Assembly: GCA_012960755.1 (NCBI GenBank)
Contig: DUAT01000057.1
Span: 291,909 to 355,908, forward strand
From: Gammaproteobacteria bacterium
GTDB lineage: Bacteria > Pseudomonadota > Gammaproteobacteria > Pseudomonadales > Azotimanducaceae_A
Length of the DNA stretch: 64,000 bases
Direction of reading: 5' to 3'
The notes under the pieces were generated by a model. The model saw nothing but the letters and a program-made list of their open reading frames with translations. It was not told where the DNA came from and made no database searches. The position numbers and the translations under genes were made by a program. Of this stretch, positions 25,759 to 34,418 are shown one piece after another. Numbering within the stretch: the stretch's first letter is position 1; every line of letters begins with the position of its first letter.

Positions 25759-26128
25759 CTTTCTCCATCTGGTGACGAACTGCTTTGGTCAGATCATCCG
25801 CATCTAATTCCAGTTGTCTGGCGGCGATTGCCAGCTGCTCAATAATCGATTGGAGACGTTGCAGCCGAACTCGCTTGCCTTCAATCATCGAATTCCGGTT
25901 AGACACCGTCATTGCTTTGCCCCTTTGCCGGTCCAGCAATCCCTCTGCCTCAAGCAGGCTGTATGCCTTTGAAATGGTCATGGTGTTAACGGCGTGGCTG
26001 AGGGCCAGTTTTCGAACAGAAGGTAGTGGGTCACCCGGTTTTAACTGCCCACTGGAGATCATCCGGCGAATTTGATCCATTAATTGCCGGTAGATAGGAA
26101 TTCCTGATTGGGGATTAACGTTGAACAA
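25748..26128 (-). CDS. GntR family regulator, YtrA subfamily
   Basis: 126 residues. N-terminal winged-helix domain: GIPIYRQLMDQIRRMISSGQLKPGDPLPSVRKLA, and AVNTMTISKAYSLLEAEGLL as the recognition region. The short C-terminal tail (~50 residues, two helices) is typical of the YtrA subfamily, which lacks a large effector domain. The start codon is TTG 26128, supported by AAAGGAAA 6 bases upstream. First gene of an operon with an ABC ATPase and membrane protein. A long palindrome covers its promoter, so it most likely represses its own operon until a ligand binds. Confidence 0.93.
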   Translation of the reverse strand: MFNVNPQSGIPIYRQLMDQIRRMISSGQLKPGDPLPSVRKLALSHAVNTMTISKAYSLLEAEGLLDRQRGKAMTVSNRNSMIEGKRVRLQRLQSIIEQLAIAARQLELDADDLTKAVRHQMEKDDE

Positions 26129-26186
26129 GTTGTTTCCTTTAGTGTCTTATAACAATAAGACACTAATACGGTTATGTAAACAACTT
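26127..26186 (-). promoter_or_regulatory. promoter and nested palindromic operator of the GntR/ABC operon
   Basis: A perfect inverted repeat with 12-base arms, TTAGTGTCTTAT and ATAAGACACTAA, separated by AACA, spans 26139-26166. It is nested inside a second one with 9-base arms, AAGTTGTTT (26127-26135) and AAACAACTT (26178-26186). A minus-strand promoter fits within: TTTACA (26175-26180), 17 bases, TATTGT (26152-26157). The inner palindrome thus covers the -10 box and start site, as expected for autorepression by the YtrA-type regulator. Confidence 0.75.
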
Positions 26187-26238
26187 TGCGCTGAACGGTC
26201 TGTGTTTTTCTGGTTCTAGTGTCGTGTCCTACACTCGT

Positions 26239-27069
26239 CTACGCCCGCGTCAGGGATTGGTCGTCGACCAGCGCATCAAGCTGCTTCTGCACTGCTTTTG
26301 CCCATCTGGGGTGAGTCAGAATCCAGAACTTATCATCTGCAATGGACTGCACCACGAGTTCACCGACTTCATCAGGGTCCATGCCCTGTTCCAGGCTCGC
26401 CTGAATATTTTTAGCCATTTTCCCCGCCTTCTCCCCATCTGCTTTTGGCTTTGCTTTGCCGGGCCGAAATTCTACTGAGTGACTGCTGATGTTTGTATTG
26501 ATAGGTCCCGGGCATAGTACCGACGCCGTGACAGTGCTTTTCTTCGCCCTGAGCTCTCGCTCCAGTGCCGTCATCAAGGCCACAACCCCATGCTTGGCGA
26601 CATTGTATGCCCCCATCATCTGGCCTGAAATTAAACCAGCCATGGATGATGTTGAACAGATATGACCTTCTGCCTGCTGTTCGATAATGGGCAGGAAAAC
26701 TTTTACCCCATAAATTGGGCCCCAGAGATCCACATCCATGATCCATTTCCAGTCCGCAAGCTTCATTTTCCTGGCTGAAGTTGGAATGCCGACACCTGCG
26801 TTATTGCACAGTATATGGATAGCGCCATATTCTTCCATTGCAGCTACCGCCAGTGCCTCGACCTCCTCCAATTTTGAGACGTCACAGAGTCGACCAACCA
26901 CAGGAACCCCGGAATCTTCAAACTCCCTGACCACATCCGCCAGTGCCTTGGTATCAAGGTCTGCAATCACCAGCTTCATTCCGCGGCTGGCAAAAGCACG
27001 CGCCATACCCAGACCGATACCACTAGCGCCACCAGTGATCACAGCGACGCGATCTTTGAATTGCTTCAT
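26239..27069 (-). CDS. SDR family oxidoreductase
   Basis: 276-residue classical SDR: TGGASGIGLGMARA, CDVSKLEEVEAL, CNNAGVG, catalytic Ser region STSSMAGLISG, and YNVAKHG. The C-terminal portion is longer than usual, with a charged helix (KPKADGEKAGKMAKNIQASLEQG) and ends in DQSLTRA, a pattern seen in SDRs of unknown substrate from marine bacteria. ATG 27069 has GGAG 7-8 bases upstream; the open frame to 27105 is dismissed. Single gene, upstream of a membrane protein gene but separated from it by 94 bases. Confidence 0.92.
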   Translation of the reverse strand: MKQFKDRVAVITGGASGIGLGMARAFASRGMKLVIADLDTKALADVVREFEDSGVPVVGRLCDVSKLEEVEALAVAAMEEYGAIHILCNNAGVGIPTSARKMKLADWKWIMDVDLWGPIYGVKVFLPIIEQQAEGHICSTSSMAGLISGQMMGAYNVAKHGVVALMTALERELRAKKSTVTASVLCPGPINTNISSHSVEFRPGKAKPKADGEKAGKMAKNIQASLEQGMDPDEVGELVVQSIADDKFWILTHPRWAKAVQKQLDALVDDQSLTRA

Positions 27070-27163
27070 TATTTTCTCCAGATGCCCGGGTAGGACAAGT
27101 TTCATTAATGATCAGAATAACCGAAAGATCATCCCGGGGCTTAAAGTTGATAGTCTCCTGGGA

Positions 27164-28030
27164 TCAACCTTTGGATTTTACAATCAAGAAGGCGCCCAGC
27201 GAAATAGTGAAAATCGGGTAGAACGGCACAAACGGGAAATACGGCATAAAAATATCAATTGCCTGCATCACTCCGATCCCAGCAAACAATTCGTAGACTT
27301 GAGGACTCCAGGCTGAACCGAAGCTACTACCTGTCAAGCCGATGATCACCGCCACGACGCCGGATCCAAGCAGTAGCAGCCGACCGGTATGACCAGTAGT
27401 TGTTTGTTGCCAGTGTTTTTTACTCCAGGCAGCGATGCGCAAACCCCAGGCCAGGAAGCCACCCCAGTAATAGATATAATCAATGAGAACCGGGTTTTGG
27501 TAGTAGAAGAGATTGAACCAATAGACACTCCAGGCATATGCCCACAGCCAATAAATCCCGCTTGTGTGCAGGATCTTCCACTGCTTTGGGCTCAATCGGC
27601 TGCGACCAAATTTGAACGAGGTCAGCACCATTGCTATCAGCAATGTATAACCCACCACCCCCTCAACGACATCGCTCAAAACGTAAACATCATCGATATA
27701 GTATTGTGTATGTATACCTACCAACCACAGGATGAACAACAACTGCCAGGCCATCGCGGCAGCGAAACAGAGTCCTATTATTTTTCGATTTCGCAGCAGC
27801 CAACGACTAAGCAAGCCGGGAAAGAGCGTCTGCAAAGAGGAGGCAGCAAAGGCCAGATACAACCAGGGCACCGCACAGCGCACCGAGAATTGAATCATCG
27901 AAGAGACGGCTTCAACACGCGACAAGTCAACACGAACCATAGCCAGCAGCATTGTTACCGATATTATTGCTGCAACCAGCCCGAAAAAGTTCCAGCCATT
28001 GACAATTCTGCCTTTTAGTAACTCGTCCAA
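27164..28030 (-). CDS. ferric reductase-like transmembrane protein
   Basis: 288 residues with about seven hydrophobic helices. The segment RLSPKQWKILHTSGIYWLW resembles the conserved loop-helix of ferric-reductase-like/MsrQ membrane proteins, where such a His binds haem. Other His residues in suitable helices are few (GIHTQYY), so haem binding is uncertain. No NADPH or FAD domain. Start ATG 28030 fits. No obvious partner gene. It could be a b-type cytochrome accessory protein or an unrelated membrane protein. Confidence 0.6.
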   Translation of the reverse strand: MDELLKGRIVNGWNFFGLVAAIISVTMLLAMVRVDLSRVEAVSSMIQFSVRCAVPWLYLAFAASSLQTLFPGLLSRWLLRNRKIIGLCFAAAMAWQLLFILWLVGIHTQYYIDDVYVLSDVVEGVVGYTLLIAMVLTSFKFGRSRLSPKQWKILHTSGIYWLWAYAWSVYWFNLFYYQNPVLIDYIYYWGGFLAWGLRIAAWSKKHWQQTTTGHTGRLLLLGSGVVAVIIGLTGSSFGSAWSPQVYELFAGIGVMQAIDIFMPYFPFVPFYPIFTISLGAFLIVKSKG

Positions 28031-28411
28031 AACGTACTCATTGATTCAGCATGTTCGTCGTTTTATCACTCGATCTTTCCGCGAATAGTACAGTAAACAG
28101 ACAGGTCAATCTGCCTGACGTGTTGGCGTTGAAGCCCGTCGTGGATTGACGAGCTAAGCTAAAATAGTCAATGGGACCGGTCGAGTCAGACCGGTACGTT
28201 ATGATGTCAAATTCCCGGCACGAAGGTCGGATATGCTTTCGAGTTTCAGTTCCGCCTGATCGCGCTCTGCAATGTATCGATTGACGTCACGTCCGATGAC
28301 GATAGCAATAGCGCCGAACCCAACCAGATCTTTGTTCGAATAATCATAACTGTTCTCGCTACAAGCCTCATGTTAGGGCAAAGTAATGAAACTACCAATC
28401 CCGGAATAACA
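28031..28411. other. intergenic region with a possible membrane-sensor remnant
   Basis: 380 bases between divergent genes. It holds a small hairpin of two ACCGGT boxes (28176-28195). Minus-strand frames between about 28350 and 28199 read RTKIWLG in one frame and FGAIAIVIGRDVNRYIAERDQAE in another, ending at TAA 28199-28201. These look like pieces of a membrane-sensor N-terminus in two frames, but the stretch is too short to be sure. No other gene is seen. Confidence 0.25.
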
Positions 28412-29719
28412 ATGCGATTAATTCGTTTGCTAAAAAGTGATCTGGCCAGGGAAACCGCAGAATGGGTGGGTGATGATGTCATCACCGTCAGCCAGGCCGA
28501 GGAAATTTGCGCGCGTTACGGTGCTGATTACCACCAGGCGAGTAGCCGGTCACTGGGTTACAACGTGCTGGTTGTATTTGGTTATTTGTTTATTGGCCTG
28601 GCAGTTATCACACTTCTGGGCGCGAATTGGGATGACATCCCCAGAGCGCTGAGGATGGGCGGACTCGTTGTCCTCACCGCTTGCACCCAGGGCTTTGCGG
28701 TTTATTTAAATTCGCAAGGTAAGCAAAGTGTCGCAGTGGGTATTTTCCTGCTCGGTAACCTGTTCTTTGGTGCGTCGATTATTCTGATAGCCCAGATCTA
28801 CCACCTGGGTGAACACATGCCAGATGGCGTATTCTGGTGGGCGCTTGGATGCCTGCCATTTGGCCTGCTGACGAAAAACCCGCTTATCACCTTGCAGGCA
28901 AACCTGTTGGCAATTATCTGGTTTTATCTCGAAGTGAGCGTAGGTTTTTACCCGACACTCTTTCCGGTTTTTATCATGGGTTCGTTGTTTGTATTGTACC
29001 GGGGGCAAGGGAGCATCCTCCTCCTGCTCACCTCGGTGGCGAGTATTGGACTCTGGATGGAATACGCACTGGCGGAAATCTGGCGCAGTAGTCGACATTT
29101 CACTTTTGAGCCAGAGCATGTGGCTGTGAGCGTCGCATCATTCATTCTTCTGTATACATTCAGCCACTGGCTAAATCAAAGAAATACTGTTGCTACCCAG
29201 GACTATGGCGCTGTTCTATCGGTCTGGAGCCTGAGATTCGGATTGCTGTTTTTGCTGGTATTCAGCTTTGAAGATCCCTGGGAAAGTCTGATCAACGCAA
29301 ACTGGGAACACTTGCCCTCAACATTCGCCTTTGTCGGGGTACTCGCGATGAGTGCGCTGCTCCTGGCTTACCGGTCGAGCAAGCTGAAAATCGTTGCTTC
29401 CATACTGGTTTTCTATTTGGCGTCTTTTTTGGCGGTGCTGCTCACCGAAAACGATGTCCATGCACCTCTTTTTCAGCTGATGTACAACCTGGCCCTGATA
29501 TCGGCTGGCGTCACACTGATTATCAAGGGCATTCACAGCGGCATTTCCCACTACTTTTTCCTCGGTATCGCTACCATCCTGCTGGTCGCATTAATGCGAT
29601 ATATTGATTTGATTGGTGACTATGTTGGCGGTGCCATGCTGTTTATCCTGTGTGCCACGCTATTGTTAGGCGCCGCTCGATATTGGAAGGGCTACCTGGC
29701 GAAAGGAGACCACCCATGA
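28412..29719 (+). CDS. DUF2157 domain-containing membrane protein
   Basis: About 435 residues from ATG 28412. The N-terminal soluble ~60 residues (TVSQAEEICARYG) followed by LGYNVLVVFGYLFIGLAVITLLGANWDDIP match DUF2157; about ten or more transmembrane helices follow. The open frame starts at 28370, but that part has no family likeness. It overlaps the next gene (GDYXXLXY protein) by four bases (ATGA), an arrangement common for this pair. The function of both is unknown; they are inner-membrane proteins. Confidence 0.88.
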   Translation: MRLIRLLKSDLARETAEWVGDDVITVSQAEEICARYGADYHQASSRSLGYNVLVVFGYLFIGLAVITLLGANWDDIPRALRMGGLVVLTACTQGFAVYLNSQGKQSVAVGIFLLGNLFFGASIILIAQIYHLGEHMPDGVFWWALGCLPFGLLTKNPLITLQANLLAIIWFYLEVSVGFYPTLFPVFIMGSLFVLYRGQGSILLLLTSVASIGLWMEYALAEIWRSSRHFTFEPEHVAVSVASFILLYTFSHWLNQRNTVATQDYGAVLSVWSLRFGLLFLLVFSFEDPWESLINANWEHLPSTFAFVGVLAMSALLLAYRSSKLKIVASILVFYLASFLAVLLTENDVHAPLFQLMYNLALISAGVTLIIKGIHSGISHYFFLGIATILLVALMRYIDLIGDYVGGAMLFILCATLLLGAARYWKGYLAKGDHP

Positions 29720-30234
29720 AGCGTTTCGTCAACATAGCTTTGAGTGGTTCTGTCGTTGCTCAGATTTTGATTCTTGTCGGTATGTACGTGTTAGCCGTAC
29801 TGCCGCTGTGGACCGGCAAAGAGGTAAAATTAAAAACAATACCCGTCGACCCTCGTTCGATGTTTCGGGGCAACTATGCGCGCCTCAATTACGGAATTTC
29901 CCAGATTGACGCAAGTCATTTTCCCCAGGACAAAGATCTTCGAAATGGTGAGGTGGTTTATGTGGTCTTAATGCCTGATGGAGAGGAATTATTTGTTTTT
30001 TCGAAAATCATGCTCAACAAACCTGCGACAGGCGTCTTTCTTCGCGGCAGAATTCAAAACAGACATTATGAAAACAAAACCAGTTACTATCGGGTCAACT
30101 ATGGTATCGAAGCTTTCTTTGCACCCAGGGAGCAGGCGTTGAAACTTGAGCAGCAACTGAGGGACGGAGGGATAGCACTGCTGATGGTGTCTGATGGAGG
30201 CAAGGCAAGATTGAAAGACCTTACTGGCTTCTAA
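29716..30234 (+). CDS. GDYXXLXY domain-containing protein
   Basis: 172 residues with one N-terminal transmembrane helix (VAQILILVGMYVLAVLPLW). The family motif appears as GNYARLNY in PVDPRSMFRGNYARLNYGIS. ATG 29716 has AAAGGAG upstream and overlaps the DUF2157 stop, so the two are translationally coupled. The bulk of the protein should face the periplasm. Function unknown; it is probably the partner of the DUF2157 membrane protein. Confidence 0.92.
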   Translation: MKRFVNIALSGSVVAQILILVGMYVLAVLPLWTGKEVKLKTIPVDPRSMFRGNYARLNYGISQIDASHFPQDKDLRNGEVVYVVLMPDGEELFVFSKIMLNKPATGVFLRGRIQNRHYENKTSYYRVNYGIEAFFAPREQALKLEQQLRDGGIALLMVSDGGKARLKDLTGF

Positions 30235-30343
30235 GCTTCGCGAAAGCGGCATAGAAAATCTGTTAACATGGTCTACATCAAAAAGTTATCGAACCTGGGT
30301 TAGAGATCTTCTGTTGAAGCAACTCGTTACAAAATTGAATATC

Positions 30344-31507
30344 ATGTCAAGGGTGTCAATATTAATCAGCCTTCTGATTGTGTTGGGCGCAAACCCGGTT
30401 CTCTCGGCCCCGGCCAATGAAGAAGCACTCAACCGGTTAAAAATCAAAGGCACCACCTATCGACTAAGAGATCAATTTGAACGGGCCAACAAGATAGCGA
30501 AACAGATGAAGCGAGACTTTCCACACTCCGCATCAGGTTATACCTTCAATCTGAATACGTTGGTGACACGATTGTCCTGGGACTCGATCCAAACCCAATA
30601 CGACCAACAGATCATCGCCGATGCTGACAAGGCGCTTGCAATCTGTGAGCAGAAAATCAACCGGGATGGTAAGGACCACCAGGGCTACTATGACTGTGGC
30701 CAGGCCCATTTTGCCCTGACCTATCTTAACGCCTTAAGGGGAAACTATTACCGCGGAGGGGTTCACGGTACCCGAACCATCAAAAACCTCGAACGTGCAC
30801 TTAACCTTGATCCCACCCTGACAGACGCGAAAATGCATCTCGGATCGGCTTATTACTTCGCTGACAATCTCCCCTATTATATAAAAGCAGTCAGTCACGT
30901 CCTGTGGTTTGTACCCACAGGGAATTCGTCCAAAAGCCTGCCCTATGTCAAGGAAGTCACCGAGCGGGGAACATTTTTCAGGGATGTTTCGAAGTTTATC
31001 TATAGCAATCTGTTAATCGACGGCACAGATGAGGATCGTCAGCAAGCAGTACTGCTTCTATTGGACCTGGTAGATCGTTATCCGGAAAACCGACGCTTTC
31101 ACTTACGCTATATCTCGTTGCTGATAGAGATGCAGCGGTATGAACAATCACTGCAGGCCAGCCAACATTTCGTAAGAACAGGAGAGAAATATGACCGGCA
31201 GCCCGTAGATCTGGCGTTGGCGCAATTATGGGCCAGCCGGGCTTATCTCGGTCTGCAGGATACAAATGGGGCTACAGCGGCGTTTGACAGAATACCCGGT
31301 GACGTCTGGATCTTTGATTTTCCATCCTGGGGCAAGTCGTGGTATCAATTAACCCTGGGACAAATCAGTGATTTAAAAAATAAGCGAACAACCGCCATTG
31401 CTGCCTATCAGCAGATTGTCGATCAACAGGACTATCCGTCTCCGGCAATCCTGGCCGCTGCCCGAAAGGGCCTAAAAGTTCCGTTTTCCCTCAACCCCCT
31501 TCCATAA
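30344..31507 (+). CDS. secreted tetratricopeptide-like protein
   Basis: About 387 residues with a signal peptide (ILISLLIVLGANPVLSAPA), so periplasmic. The body is helical, with TPR-like segments: ALNRLKIKGTTYRLRDQFERANKIAKQM, ADKALAICEQKINRDGKDHQGYYDCGQAHF, and NLERALNLDPTLTDAKMHLGSAYY. The start is ambiguous: TTG 30314 has GAGA upstream, ATG 30344 has no clear ribosome site but begins right at the signal peptide. Probably a scaffold in the cell envelope. It stands alone after the DUF2157 pair. Confidence 0.75.
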   Translation: MSRVSILISLLIVLGANPVLSAPANEEALNRLKIKGTTYRLRDQFERANKIAKQMKRDFPHSASGYTFNLNTLVTRLSWDSIQTQYDQQIIADADKALAICEQKINRDGKDHQGYYDCGQAHFALTYLNALRGNYYRGGVHGTRTIKNLERALNLDPTLTDAKMHLGSAYYFADNLPYYIKAVSHVLWFVPTGNSSKSLPYVKEVTERGTFFRDVSKFIYSNLLIDGTDEDRQQAVLLLLDLVDRYPENRRFHLRYISLLIEMQRYEQSLQASQHFVRTGEKYDRQPVDLALAQLWASRAYLGLQDTNGATAAFDRIPGDVWIFDFPSWGKSWYQLTLGQISDLKNKRTTAIAAYQQIVDQQDYPSPAILAAARKGLKVPFSLNPLP

Positions 31508-31558
31508 TTGCGCGGCTGCCTCTAATCTAGGTGTCCATACCAACACACGGTACATACA

Positions 31559-32464
31559 ATGGAAGAATTCGAGAACATCATCTACGAGGTAGAGAATGGC
31601 CGGGCACGAATCACCCTGAATCGGCCAGAGAAGCTCAACGCACTCAGCTTGCAGCTTCAAGCAGAACTCAACGAGGCGCTATGGGAGGCAGACAACAACA
31701 ACGATGTCCACTGTGTCATCATACGAGGTGAAGGCAGGGCTTTCTCGGCAGGGTATGATCTTACAGGCGGTGGCGGCAACGTACCGGTGTCACGCATCCA
31801 GTCAGAACAAAACAGCTATCGTGGCGGCCGTTCCATCGATGATGATGCCTGGCAACTAGAACGAGCCCAGCGATATCGTATGGCTATCTTCGATATGCAC
31901 AAACCAGTCATCGCCCAGGTCCACGGTTATTGCCTGGCAGGCGGAACAGATATCGCACTGCTCTGTGATATGGTCATTTGTACTGATGATACGAAGTTTG
32001 GTTTCCCGCCAGCCCGGGATCTTGGTGCCCTACCTAATAACATGTGGATTTACAATGTGGGGCCCCAGTGGGCAAAACGCCTGATGCTAACCGGTGACAC
32101 TATCAACGGCGTCGAAGCGCAGCAGATTGGTCTGGTGTTAAAGTCCGTACCACAACAATACCTTGAACAGGAAGTTGAACAACTGGCAGATCGCCTCGCG
32201 ATGATTGACCCGGATCTGTTGTCCGCCAACAAACGGATTATTAACACCGCACTGGAATTAATGGGCGCCCGTACCCTGCAGCGAATGGCTGCAGAAAATG
32301 ATGTGCGTGGCCACAACACGAAAGGCGCTGCCGGCTATATGAAATCATTCAGGGAAAAGGGTCTCAAGGAAACCCTCAGGGAACGGGACGAAAAGTTCGG
32401 CGATGGTCGTGCAAGAGTCAATGGCCCTGAACTTCGTGACGAACATGGCAAGCTCATTGATTAG
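31559..32464 (+). CDS. enoyl-CoA hydratase/isomerase family protein
   Basis: 301-residue crotonase-fold enzyme. CoA and oxyanion-hole motifs: ARITLNRPEKLNALS, GEGRAFSAGYDL, and HGYCLAGGTDIALLCD. The usual catalytic glutamates are not obvious: the region FGFPPARDLGALPNN carries no Glu where hydratases have one, so hydration of a 2-enoyl-CoA may not be its reaction. Start ATG 31559. It opens a plus-strand run with an aldo/keto reductase 12 bases downstream, then PhyH and Rieske oxygenase genes, suggesting a role in one catabolic pathway. Confidence 0.9.
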   Translation: MEEFENIIYEVENGRARITLNRPEKLNALSLQLQAELNEALWEADNNNDVHCVIIRGEGRAFSAGYDLTGGGGNVPVSRIQSEQNSYRGGRSIDDDAWQLERAQRYRMAIFDMHKPVIAQVHGYCLAGGTDIALLCDMVICTDDTKFGFPPARDLGALPNNMWIYNVGPQWAKRLMLTGDTINGVEAQQIGLVLKSVPQQYLEQEVEQLADRLAMIDPDLLSANKRIINTALELMGARTLQRMAAENDVRGHNTKGAAGYMKSFREKGLKETLRERDEKFGDGRARVNGPELRDEHGKLID

Positions 32465-32476
32465 GAGTCTATTTTA

Positions 32477-33415
32477 GTGGAAACAACGTTACTGGGCCGC
32501 ACTGAGATCGAAGTTAGTGTTGCTGGCCTGGGTTGTGGTGGGCATAGTCGGCTAGGCATCTCAAATGGAAATTCGGAGGCGCATGCCACCGCTATTGTTG
32601 AATTTGCCATGGACCTCGGTATCAATTTTATCGATACCGCCAGAGCCTACGGCACTGAAGCTGCGGTTGGTTCAGCCATCAGAAACAAGCGGGACAAGAT
32701 TGTCGTTTCTACCAAATCCTCCCCGGGCAGAACCGGTAAATTGCTGTCAGGTCAAGCCGTGGTCGAGTCTCTCGAGAAAAGCCTTGTTCGCCTGCAAACC
32801 GATTATGTTGATGTGTTCAATCTTCATGGTGTAACTGCAGAGCAGTATCCCCATTGCGTTGAAGAAATACTTCCCGCCCTCAAGAAACAACAGACGCTGG
32901 GTAAGATTCGATTTCTTGGTATTACCGAGACCTTCGTCCGGGATCCGTCTCACGACATGTTAAAACTCGCTCTTCCGGACGATTATTTCGACGTGATCAT
33001 GGTTGGCTTTAACCTGCTGAACCCTAGTGCCAGACACTCGGTCTTCCCTTTGACTATCAGGAACAATGTTGCGACGCAGATCATGTTCGCTGTTCGGCGT
33101 GCACTGAGTCGCCCGGATGCACTATTGGAGGTTATTCAGCAATTGGTTTCAAGCGGGGAAATTGACAAAGCAGCTATTGATGGTGAATCCCCTTTGCGTT
33201 TCCTAAAAGAGAATCCCGATATCAATTCGATCGTCCAGGCTGCCTATCGTTTCTGCCGCCATGAACCCGGCGCTACAGTCGTGCTGACCGGTACGGGCAG
33301 TAAAGCGCACTTGTCTGAAAATGTGAATTCGATTCTGGCGGACCCACTGCCTGACGAGGCGATCCGAGAACTGACATCAATATTCGGTCGCGTGAATTCA
33401 GTGTCAGGTAACTAG
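32477..33415 (+). CDS. aldo/keto reductase
   Basis: 312-residue TIM-barrel oxidoreductase. The catalytic tetrad is visible as FIDTARAYGTE (Asp, Tyr), VVSTKSS (Lys) and VFNLHG (His). The end (TVVLTGTGSKAHLSENV) matches the NADP-binding region. It starts at GTG 32477, with GGAG about 10 bases before. It is 12 bases after the crotonase gene and 25 before the PhyH gene, so likely in the same operon. The substrate is unknown. Confidence 0.9.
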   Translation: METTLLGRTEIEVSVAGLGCGGHSRLGISNGNSEAHATAIVEFAMDLGINFIDTARAYGTEAAVGSAIRNKRDKIVVSTKSSPGRTGKLLSGQAVVESLEKSLVRLQTDYVDVFNLHGVTAEQYPHCVEEILPALKKQQTLGKIRFLGITETFVRDPSHDMLKLALPDDYFDVIMVGFNLLNPSARHSVFPLTIRNNVATQIMFAVRRALSRPDALLEVIQQLVSSGEIDKAAIDGESPLRFLKENPDINSIVQAAYRFCRHEPGATVVLTGTGSKAHLSENVNSILADPLPDEAIRELTSIFGRVNSVSGN

Positions 33416-33440
33416 TTAAAAATACTGCAGGTAATGACCA

Positions 33441-34418
33441 ATGGAAGTGAAGCTCAAGCACCAGGAAAATGAATCCGGAGACCAGGCTGTTGCCAATCAA
33501 GGTTTCGGGAGAATCACGACCGAAGCACCGCCGCACTTCGACTCCATACTGGACGGGGATGCAGCCATCCGCTTCTTCACTGACAACGGATTCGCCGTTT
33601 TGCAAGCCGGTCTTGAGGAGCTGGAGATCACCGAGCTAAACCGCTTCTTTGACCGAACTCAGCAAGAACGTCCTGAATCCTGGGGATTGACTGAGAAGAG
33701 AAAACCACATCATCGAGGCCAGGGGCTGATCTTTTCCCAACCGCTGCTGGACTATCCTGAACTCGATCACTATACCCAACATCCCAGAACATTCCCTCTC
33801 GTCTCAGCGTTGTTGGGCGGTGAAGATAAAGTCCGTTTCAGTGAATTCAACTTAAGGGAAACACCGGCAAACGCCGGTACCGGTGCAATGAATTTTCATC
33901 ATGATGCGGTCGTCGAGGACCGGTTTATCCGTGCGCCCTACATGCCCTGTGACTGGCTTTGCGCTATTCACTACCTCACCGAAGTCAACGAACATACCCC
34001 ATCGTTTTGTGTCGTACCCAAAAGCAACCAGTATGAAACACTCAAAGAGGCTTTTAACGAACTCGGTGAAAACTATTCTGAAGTGCCAATCTACGGCCCT
34101 GCCGGTACCTGTGTCATGTACGACACGGCGCTGTACCACACCCGTTATGATGGTGATGGCAAGCAGTCCCGCCGAACCTGGCATCAATATTATGCCCGGG
34201 GCGGCTGGCTGGGCAGCTCCCTGCCAACAACTAACAAGTACGTTCGTGCGCCCTCGCCGGTGCTAACCGACTGGAATCTGTTTCCCGAGCGTCTTGCTTT
34301 TCATCCAGATCCCAAAAAACGACTTTTCTTTTCACACTGGAATACAGCCCAGGGCGAGTGGGTTGCGTCTGGTTTTGATGCTAAGGTCCGCAAATCAATG
34401 CCGCGGGGAAATCAATGA
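33441..34418 (+). CDS. phytanoyl-CoA dioxygenase (PhyH) family protein
   Basis: 325-residue Fe(II)/2-oxoglutarate enzyme. HHD in MNFHHDAVVED is the metal HxD; the distal His is in ALYHTRYDGD, with Arg in QSRRTWHQYYARGGW. An N-terminal helix AIRFFTDNGFAVLQ is typical. ATG 33441 with AGGTAA upstream. Its stop overlaps the start of the Rieske alpha gene (ATGA), so the two oxygenases are made together. This tight link of PhyH with a Rieske dioxygenase suggests two oxygenation steps on one substrate. Confidence 0.92.
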   Translation: MEVKLKHQENESGDQAVANQGFGRITTEAPPHFDSILDGDAAIRFFTDNGFAVLQAGLEELEITELNRFFDRTQQERPESWGLTEKRKPHHRGQGLIFSQPLLDYPELDHYTQHPRTFPLVSALLGGEDKVRFSEFNLRETPANAGTGAMNFHHDAVVEDRFIRAPYMPCDWLCAIHYLTEVNEHTPSFCVVPKSNQYETLKEAFNELGENYSEVPIYGPAGTCVMYDTALYHTRYDGDGKQSRRTWHQYYARGGWLGSSLPTTNKYVRAPSPVLTDWNLFPERLAFHPDPKKRLFFSHWNTAQGEWVASGFDAKVRKSMPRGNQ

